Below, piece after piece: positions 42,341-47,663 of a stretch of 47,663 bases of DNA. The notes under the pieces are model-generated. The model was not told where the DNA came from. It did not search any database and saw nothing but the letters and a program-made list of their open reading frames with translations. How positions within the stretch are numbered: the first letter of the stretch is position 1; every line of letters starts with the position of its first letter. This DNA is from Burkholderiales bacterium. GTDB lineage: Bacteria > Pseudomonadota > Gammaproteobacteria > Burkholderiales > Burkholderiaceae_D. Where the stretch lies: assembly GCA_016200895.1 (NCBI GenBank), contig JACQDX010000042.1:1-47663 (forward strand), given 5' to 3'. The position numbers and the translations under genes are program-made.

Positions 42341-43688
42341 TACTGACCTCGCCGTCTTCATTGATCTTCCACGATTGGATAGCATTGTTGTGATAAATCG
42401 ATTTGGTGCCGCGTACTTCGCGCAGTTGATTAATCTTGGGTTGTACATAGCCGGTTTCATCTATCGCGCGCGATTGCAAGATCACTGGCCCGCCATCCCA
42501 GTTCCAGTCTATATTGAAGCGGGTCAGGCATTTGCCGAGCACCGGTCCTTCCAACCTGGCGGTGCGCCAACTACGGCCACCATCGGCAGAGACATCCACA
42601 CGCTTGACCTTGCCACGGCCTGACCATGCCAGGCCGGTGATATTGTGAAAACCTTTTTCCAGCAACATCTGCCCGCCAGAAGGTGTGGTGATGACGGACT
42701 TGCATTCTTGCACCGAGGTATATTGTCTGTGCAAGCCCCCGGGTTGCAGATCAATGTAATGGATAGCCTCATCCTTGGTGGCCCATGGCTGGTCACCCAC
42801 TTCAATACGGCGCAGCCATTTGACCCAGGACACGCCTTGCACACCAGGCACGACCAGGCGTAGCGGGTAGCCATTTTCTGGCCGCAGCATTTCACCATTC
42901 ATGCCATAGGCAACGATGACGTCATCCATGGCGCGGGCAATATCGATGGTGCGCGTCATGGCAGAGCCGTCACCACCTTCAGCCAGGACAAACTTGGCTT
43001 TCTTGCGGTCTATGCCGCAATCATCGAGCAAGACGGACAAGGGCACGCCAGTAAATTCACAGCAGCTCAACATGCCATGGGTGTATTGCACCGTAGGTAC
43101 GGCGACATTGCCCCATTCGGTCGCGCTGTTGGCACCACATTCTATGAAGTGCATGCGCGAGACTGAGGGCAGGCGCATCAGGTCATCCATGGTGTAGACC
43201 TTGGCTTCACGCACCAGGCCATTGATCATGAAGCGATGCTGGGCCGGATCTACATCTATCCAGCCCTGGTGATGGCGTTCAAAATGCAAGCCACTGGGAG
43301 TGATGATGCCAAAGAAACCCTGCAAGGGCGCGAAAGAGACCGATGCCTGCGGTACGCGCGTCAAGCCGGGTGACTGGCGACGCTGCAAATTGGCTTCAAA
43401 CTTCGACGGCTGTCCATAGCCTTGCATGACGACGGGGTTGCCCAGGGTCTTGGCATGATCCTGCAAATTCAGTATCAGCGGGTCGCCGTCACCTTCAGGT
43501 ACGGCACCCGGTTTTGCCATTGCCACGCCAGATGCCAACGCTGCTGTGGCGGCCGCAAAACTCTTGCGCAAGAAGCCGCGCCGCTCATCATTCAAGCCTT
43601 GTTCAGTGATAGACAGGCGCAAGGGTGCATCCAAAAAATTCTCGGGTGCACGACGCAAAAGTCCCGACTTTTTAATCTGCATAGACAT
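42324..43688 (-). CDS. soxC: SoxC, molybdopterin subunit of sulfane dehydrogenase
   Basis: About 455 residues from the ATG at 43688; the frame is open to 43736 and the start is uncertain because no clear ribosome site is seen. A Tat-like signal (RRGFLRKSFAAATAALASGV) precedes a sulfite-oxidase-type molybdenum domain (SRMHFIECGANSATEWGN with the likely molybdenum-ligand cysteine; MNGEMLRPENGYPLRLVVPG). The C-terminal Mo-co dimerisation domain contains VDVSADGGRSWRTA. SoxCD removes six electrons from the SoxY-bound sulfane sulfur, so no sulfur globules need form. It is the first gene of the cluster. Confidence 0.93.
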   Translation of the reverse strand: MSMQIKKSGLLRRAPENFLDAPLRLSITEQGLNDERRGFLRKSFAAATAALASGVAMAKPGAVPEGDGDPLILNLQDHAKTLGNPVVMQGYGQPSKFEANLQRRQSPGLTRVPQASVSFAPLQGFFGIITPSGLHFERHHQGWIDVDPAQHRFMINGLVREAKVYTMDDLMRLPSVSRMHFIECGANSATEWGNVAVPTVQYTHGMLSCCEFTGVPLSVLLDDCGIDRKKAKFVLAEGGDGSAMTRTIDIARAMDDVIVAYGMNGEMLRPENGYPLRLVVPGVQGVSWVKWLRRIEVGDQPWATKDEAIHYIDLQPGGLHRQYTSVQECKSVITTPSGGQMLLEKGFHNITGLAWSGRGKVKRVDVSADGGRSWRTARLEGPVLGKCLTRFNIDWNWDGGPVILQSRAIDETGYVQPKINQLREVRGTKSIYHNNAIQSWKINEDGEVSNVQVA

Positions 43689-43803
43689 GAGACTGAAACT
43701 TTCTAATGAGATACCAGATTGGTCCTGTGCCCGCATGCTGTTACCACTTCAGACAGCATAGCCTATTCTTTAAGCACAGTTTTACTGGTTTGTATTTGAT
43801 CAA

Positions 43804-43825
43804 GCGCAAATACTACTATTTGCGC
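43804..43825 (-). promoter_or_regulatory. Candidate operator upstream of soxC
   Basis: A perfect inverted repeat of GCGCAAATA and TATTTGCGC with a 4-bp spacer, flanked by TTTGAT (43795-43800) and ATCAAA (43831-43836). It lies about 115 bp before the soxC start. A repressor or activator of the sox genes may bind here; no regulator gene is in the window next to sox. Confidence 0.6.
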
Positions 43826-43870
43826 ATATAATCAAATAAGGAAGGAAAAAAAGCAAATACTTTCTTTTGT

Positions 43871-43950
43871 GCAAGGCACAAAATCACTCTTCTAGCTTTT
43901 ATTGCAAGACGCAAAAAAAACAATCTTTTAGCTTAGTGCAAGGCACAAAA
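43871..43950. repeat. Three phased direct repeats upstream of soxC and the rhomboid gene
   Basis: GCAAGGCACAAAA (43871-43883), GCAAGACGCAAAA (43904-43916) and GCAAGGCACAAAA (43938-43950) recur at 33 and 34 bp, about three helical turns. TAGCTT precedes the second and third copies. They lie between the divergent soxC and rhomboid genes and look like binding sites for a protein that binds one face of the helix. Confidence 0.6.
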
Positions 43951-43998
43951 GCGTATTTAGCGACTAAAAGATCTTGTTCGTGATAGATTCTGGCACCC

Positions 43999-44643
43999 AT
44001 GCCAACATGCCATTTCATCAAGATGAATCAGAAAAATATATTCTTCAGATCACCAACTGCAATTCTTATCTGCGTATTGATTTTGACGGGATGGACTATC
44101 TCCGCCCTGTATTTTGAGCAATCGCTTTTTGCTTCACAAAAGTCCTTGCGCCTGCCGCAGTTAGGCGCAGCAACGGGGGAACTGTTTGTCACCCATGAAT
44201 GGTGGCGCTTGCTGGTTTCGCAATTCTTGCATGTGCATTCCCTGCATATGCTGTTCAATGCCATGTCCATACTCATCATCGCCAGTAAACTGGAGAGAAC
44301 GCGAGGCTGGCTGGCGCTGCTCAGCATTTACCTGATCGGCGGTGTGGCAGGCCAGTTGGCCAGCGTCTGGTCTAACCCTGCCCTGGTCACGGATGGTGCG
44401 TCACAGGCTTTGATGGCTTTGTGTGCGGGCATGTTTATCTTGCAGCCACGGAGCAGAGTGGCCTGGTTTGCTGGTTTGATAGTCGCCATACAGGTAGCGC
44501 TGGACGTGCACGCCATTGCAGGTATCAAGGCCGGACATTTATATGGTTTTGTAGCGGGATTACTGATCAGCTCAGTGCTCTGGTTTTTGTCACGAAGCAA
44601 AGCTCAGTCAGCAAAACCAGAATTTCAAACTTCTAACCACTGA
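43999..44643 (+). CDS. Rhomboid family intramembrane serine protease
   Basis: 214 residues with about six membrane segments; an ATG at 44023 (MNQKNIFF) is an equally good start. The rhomboid pattern is HEWWRLLVSQFLHVHSLHML, then FNAM, with the conserved H80, H83 and N87. The catalytic serine is S135 in TDGASQALMAL (usually GxSG; here GASQ). The catalytic histidine is H180 in IKAGHLYGFVAGL. It cleaves transmembrane proteins within the inner membrane. The replacement of the glycine after the serine is unusual but the dyad is intact. It is divergent from soxC; no link to sulfur oxidation is evident. Confidence 0.8.
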   Translation: MPTCHFIKMNQKNIFFRSPTAILICVLILTGWTISALYFEQSLFASQKSLRLPQLGAATGELFVTHEWWRLLVSQFLHVHSLHMLFNAMSILIIASKLERTRGWLALLSIYLIGGVAGQLASVWSNPALVTDGASQALMALCAGMFILQPRSRVAWFAGLIVAIQVALDVHAIAGIKAGHLYGFVAGLLISSVLWFLSRSKAQSAKPEFQTSNH

Positions 44644-44671
44644 ACTTTCCTTATCATCGAATACTAAAACC

Positions 44672-44923
44672 ATGACAGAAATTTACCAACTTCTATCCAT
44701 TTCAGTTTTGGGGAGCAACACCTATTCCTTGATTATGTCGAATGGCTCAATGAGCATTGAAACAGTGTGTGAAGTACTGCATACCGATGATGTGAAAACC
44801 CTTCTTGCGACTATCTGGTATTTCATTCTGAAAAATTCAACGACTTATGCACCCACGGTCAAATCTATATCAAGCCAACGGTGCAAAGCACCTAGCGCTT
44901 CAAACCAAACCTGTCCAACATAA
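44672..44923 (+). CDS. Doubtful small ORF
   Basis: An 83-codon frame (MTEIYQLLSISVLGSNTYSL...) with no ribosome site. It ends inside the 3' end of the LysR gene on the other strand. The tail is rich in Ser, Lys and Cys and looks non-coding. The first 45 codons could be a remnant. I recognise nothing in it. Confidence 0.2.
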   Translation: MTEIYQLLSISVLGSNTYSLIMSNGSMSIETVCEVLHTDDVKTLLATIWYFILKNSTTYAPTVKSISSQRCKAPSASNQTCPT

Positions 44924-45794
44924 ATTCGATGAATGTAGACAGCTTGGGCGTAGGTTGCCTGTCACGCGGATACAGCAAATGCATGGGACGCGGCGCAGGC
45001 ACATAATCTTCCATCAGCGGCACCAGGCGACCGGCAGCGACTTCACTGGCGAGCAGCAATTCAGATTGCATGACGATGCCAAAACCGGCCACGGCAGCGC
45101 TCTTCAATGCCTGGCCATTATTCGAACGCAAACGGCTGACCGGTATTTCACTGGATTCTTCCGCTACTTCAGCCAGACGCCAGCGCACATGTTTGTTCCA
45201 GTGTAAAAAATCCAGGCATTCGTGCCCCATCAAATCTGCAGGGGTGCGAGGTGTTCCCTTGCGTTTCAGATAGGCAGGCGCGGCGCAGATCATCATGCTG
45301 TATGGCTGCAAAGTACGTGCTATCAGAGTGGAATCTTCCAGCTGGCCTATGCGTATGGCAGCATCAAAACCATCTTCTACCACATCGACCAGCCTGTCAT
45401 TCATATGCAGATCAGCACGCATTTCTGGATATTGCGCCAGATAATCGACCATGGCCGGGGCCAGCATTTCACTCCCAAAGGTGACGGGTGAGGTGATCTT
45501 CAGTACGCCACGCGCGCCACCACGCATTCTGGCTGCACCGGATTCTGCCTCGCCGATCTGCGCCAGTATGGCCTTGCATTGCTCTGCATATTGCAAACCC
45601 AGCTCAGTCAGGCTTTGTCGGCGCGTGGTGCGCGTCAACAGGCGCGCCCCCAGCAGGCTTTCGAGAAACTGTATGTGCTTGCCCACCATGACGGGCGATA
45701 TCTCGCACTGTGCCGCCGCAGCGGTAAAACTGCCCGCATCAACCACGGCAACAAACACTTCCATGCTGCGCAATTTATCCATGAATTCGTCCAT
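44892..45794 (-). CDS. LysR family transcriptional regulator
   Basis: 300 residues. The N-terminal winged HTH is typical (MEVFVAVVDAGSFTAAAAQC, then EISPVMVGKHIQFLESLLGA, then RLLTRTTRRQSLTELG). A two-lobed effector domain follows (RGVLKITSPVTFGSEMLAPA, later GYGI-like AVAGFGIVMQSELL). It belongs to the CrgA/YafC-like subgroup in which AAIRIG is seen as FDAAIRIGQL. It is divergent from the SDR gene 136 bp away, the usual arrangement for a LysR regulator and its target. The inducer is unknown. An in-frame ATG at 45782 is an alternative start. Confidence 0.9.
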   Translation of the reverse strand: MDEFMDKLRSMEVFVAVVDAGSFTAAAAQCEISPVMVGKHIQFLESLLGARLLTRTTRRQSLTELGLQYAEQCKAILAQIGEAESGAARMRGGARGVLKITSPVTFGSEMLAPAMVDYLAQYPEMRADLHMNDRLVDVVEDGFDAAIRIGQLEDSTLIARTLQPYSMMICAAPAYLKRKGTPRTPADLMGHECLDFLHWNKHVRWRLAEVAEESSEIPVSRLRSNNGQALKSAAVAGFGIVMQSELLLASEVAAGRLVPLMEDYVPAPRPMHLLYPRDRQPTPKLSTFIEFMLDRFGLKR

Positions 45795-45803
45795 TCTTTA
45801 TTA

Positions 45804-45818
45804 CTAACCATGAGTTAG
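45804..45818. promoter_or_regulatory. Candidate LysR box
   Basis: CTAAC and GTTAG separated by CATGA form a short dyad of LysR-box type, directly upstream of the LysR gene and in the divergent promoter region of the SDR gene. Assignment is by position and symmetry only. Confidence 0.4.
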
Positions 45819-45930
45819 CAATATATGCATTTTTCGGATATTTATCTACATTAAAAATAAGGAGATACTTAATTCCAGGGCATAAGCCTCTGGAAACAAC
45901 TCAACCAAGTCTCGCAAAAAGGAAAAAGAA

Positions 45931-46530
45931 ATGAAACTCATCATTATCGGTGCCAACGGCACAGTAGGCAGCACCATCAGCAATGAACTGGGTGCCCGTC
46001 ACGAACTCATCCGTGTTGGCAAAGCCAGCGGCGATATCCAGCTAGATATCAGCAACAGCACGCAAATACATGAATTATTTGCCCGCACCGGCAAGGTCGA
46101 TGGCGTCGTGGTTGCGGCAGGCCACGTACATTTTGCCCCGCTCAATGAAATGGAAGAACAGCATCTCCACATTGGCCTCAATAGCAAGCTCATGGGCCAG
46201 GTGAATGTGGCTCTGATTGCCCAGGCTTATCTGCATGATGGCGGTTCCATCACTCTGACCAGCGGTGTGGTTGGAGAGACGCCCATACGCGCAGGTGCCA
46301 GCGCCGCCATGGTCAACGGCGCACTGGAAGGCTTTGTGCGCGGTGCAGCTATCGAATTGCCGCGCGGCTTGCGCATCAATGTCGTCAGTCCTGGCTTGCT
46401 GGAAGCATCGGTTGTAGCACTGGGCAGTTTCTTCCCCGGCTTTGAAGCGGTATCAGCCAAACGTGTGGGACTGGCTTATGCGAGAAGTGTGGAAGGCGCA
46501 CAAACCGGGCAGGTGTATACCGTGCGTTAA
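45931..46530 (+). CDS. Short-chain dehydrogenase (SDR) without the YxxxK motif
   Basis: 199 residues, start preceded by a GGAAAAAG ribosome site. The Rossmann nucleotide-binding loop is IIIGANGTVGSTI. DISNST is the usual base-contact region, and VVVAAGHVHFAPL matches the NAG segment. Where classical SDRs have YxxxK, this protein reads AGASAAMVNGALEGFVRGAA, then RINVVSPGLL. This matches a small SDR subgroup that lacks the catalytic tyrosine, so NAD(P)-linked activity is uncertain. It is divergent from, and probably controlled by, the LysR gene. Confidence 0.85.
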   Translation: MKLIIIGANGTVGSTISNELGARHELIRVGKASGDIQLDISNSTQIHELFARTGKVDGVVVAAGHVHFAPLNEMEEQHLHIGLNSKLMGQVNVALIAQAYLHDGGSITLTSGVVGETPIRAGASAAMVNGALEGFVRGAAIELPRGLRINVVSPGLLEASVVALGSFFPGFEAVSAKRVGLAYARSVEGAQTGQVYTVR

Positions 46531-46677
46531 TACAGTTGCAAGCGGTCCTCGGTAACGAACATACCATGCAAACCCGTGCGCCCAGTTATCATGAAGAATT
46601 GCAACCGACCAGACACCCCTGTCCGGGAAGCGGGCAGGCGTCACGGTAAGCTAAGCAAAAACCCCGGGCGTACCGGA

Positions 46678-47256
46678 CTAATCATCCAGACCTTTGCCAT
46701 CAAGAATTTGCGGGATGGCTTTTTCTACTCTCGATTCACGGGTTTTGACTTGTTTGGCCGCGGAAAAATGAAGCAAATAGGCTTTTTGCCGCCCAGGGGT
46801 CAATGCTTCAAACGCTTTTTTGAGAGCTGGCTCTTGTTTTAATTTGATTTGAAATTCTTCAGGGACGGCAAATTCTGCCGCTGTTTTAAATTCCACTTTC
46901 AAACCAGCTTTTTCTACTGCGATGGCTTCCTTGACATAGGTTTTGATAGTGGTCTTGAGCTTGCTGATTTCACTGACAGTCGTAAAGCGCAGCTGCCTCG
47001 CTGCCTGGGTATTTTCTGTCTGCTGTATCAGCAAACCCTTGGGGTCTTTCATCAAGGCTCCCTTGAAAAACAGGAGGGCAGCATATTCCTTGAATACGTG
47101 GATCAGGACTATATTGATGTCTTCATACGTGTAACAAGGATTGCCCCATTTCAATTCTTCTGTTACCGGACATTCAAGAACAATACTGCGCAATTGTTCT
47201 ATTTCTTCCTTCCATTTTTTAGCTTTGCTGAAATAGGCATCGACTTTAAGATTCAT
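46678..47256 (-). CDS. YdeI/OmdA family protein with DUF1801 domain
   Basis: 192 residues from the ATG at 47256, which has a TTTGGAG ribosome site (the frame is open to 47373). The N-terminal DUF1801 domain shows AYFSKAKKWKEEIEQLRSIV, then EELKWGNPCYTYEDINIVLI. The C-terminal OmdA-type helical part shows VPEEFQIKLKQEPALKKAFE, then ALTPGRQKAYLLHFSAAKQV, then KTRESRVEKAIPQIL. Both domains are common in bacteria and their biochemical role is not settled. The protein is cytoplasmic and stands alone. Confidence 0.85.
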   Translation of the reverse strand: MNLKVDAYFSKAKKWKEEIEQLRSIVLECPVTEELKWGNPCYTYEDINIVLIHVFKEYAALLFFKGALMKDPKGLLIQQTENTQAARQLRFTTVSEISKLKTTIKTYVKEAIAVEKAGLKVEFKTAAEFAVPEEFQIKLKQEPALKKAFEALTPGRQKAYLLHFSAAKQVKTRESRVEKAIPQILDGKGLDD

Positions 47257-47314
47257 TTTTTGTGCTCCAAAATAAAGTGTGCTGCATTGCTTAGAAAAAA
47301 AGGGTGAGTGCGCA

Positions 47315-47359
47315 GGAGTTTGCGGATTATCGCTGACACTGCGGTAATCCGCAAACTCC
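47315..47359. repeat. 19-bp hairpin upstream of the YdeI-family gene
   Basis: The left arm is 47315-47333 (GGAGTTTGCGGATTATCGC), the 7-nt loop is TGACACT, and the right arm is 47341-47359. The only non-Watson-Crick pair is a T-G. The GCGGATTA/TAATCCGC centre is like extragenic palindromes often seen in betaproteobacteria. Confidence 0.65.
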
Positions 47360-47440
47360 CGTGCCTGAAGCAAAGCGTACTATTACACATCTAAAATGCA
47401 TCTAAAACGCATCTAAAAGCTTAATAGGCGAATACTTATC

Positions 47441-47631
47441 AGGACTTAAGCAAAATTGTCCCAGCAAGGTTATCGCTTTAGGAAACCTCCCTTGCAAGGG
47501 AGGTTCGTTACGTTGGCAGACAATACATAGTCTGAAACCCCGGCTACACCGTAGCGATGAAGACAGTACTTTAGTACGCGGCTCCTGGGAGAGGAGCCGC
47601 AACGCAGTTGGGGCGGTTTTGCGTAAGTCCT
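47441..47631. repeat. MITE-like palindromic element, copy 2, with internal insertion
   Basis: This has the same ends (AGGACTTAAGCAAAA and TTTTGCGTAAGTCCT, one mismatch) and the same core (GTAGCGATGAAGACAGTACT) as the element at 18338-18440, but it is 191 bp long. About 80 extra bases follow the left end and include a perfect 22-bp palindrome (47484-47505). Near the right end GCGGCTCCT/AGGAGCCGC replaces the simpler hairpin of copy 1. Confidence 0.75.
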
Positions 47632-47663
47632 ACTTATAAAATCCAATTCTGTAAATTAACCAG

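Overview
The window reads as chromosome of a betaproteobacterium, most likely Burkholderiales/Oxalobacteraceae. The moderate GC content and gene set recall Undibacterium-like genomes, but this rests on pattern recognition, not on a search. Genes are densely packed on both strands. I see no rRNA, tRNA, complete IS element, phage or CRISPR array. Several small palindromic repeat elements are present.

Layout. 1-6000: 3' end of an M20 peptidase gene, a small membrane protein, an AraC regulator divergent from an inositol-monophosphatase-like gene, an exported protein, an Lgt-like membrane enzyme and a GudP-type sugar-acid transporter. 6380-8080: a higB-higA toxin-antitoxin operon with a third small gene, then a small exported protein gene flanked by two diverged copies of the rlhA 3' end plus terminator. 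8039-14380: rlhA, dacB (PBP4), a lipoprotein and a TPR protein. 14540-16814: a tandem glycine riboswitch whose two aptamers are separated by a structured insert of about 205 nt. It lies upstream of an exported protein and a secreted papain-like protease, with no gcv genes. 16975-18065: a YkgJ-type cysteine-cluster protein overlapping a short carbamoyltransferase-like gene. 18338-25964: a palindromic element, a chemoreceptor, two related lipoproteins, uppP-recQ, an MFS remnant and small exported or membrane proteins, including a 24-residue candidate.

26990-36439 is a sucrose-utilisation locus, all on the plus strand. It holds a 581-residue regulator that joins a DeoR/WYL-type half to a LacI half, two near-identical LacI-type operators, a TonB-dependent receptor, a strong terminator, an amylosucrase/sucrose hydrolase, a PfkB fructokinase and an MFS sugar transporter. 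The plan resembles the Xanthomonas sux system: uptake across the outer membrane, uptake across the inner membrane, cleavage of sucrose and phosphorylation of the released fructose.

36483-43688 (minus strand) is a core thiosulfate-oxidation cluster in the order soxC-soxD-soxY-soxZ-soxA-soxX-soxB. It encodes all catalytic components of the Kelly-Friedrich pathway, including the SoxCD sulfane dehydrogenase. Two palindromic repeat blocks sit inside it, between soxY and soxZ and between soxX and soxB. Its upstream region carries a perfect inverted repeat and three helically phased direct repeats. The window ends with a rhomboid protease, a LysR regulator divergent from an SDR gene, a YdeI-family protein and a second copy of the palindromic element.

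The points most worth following are the glycine riboswitch with its structured linker and unusual downstream genes, the WYL-LacI regulator, and the YkgJ/carbamoyltransferase pair.
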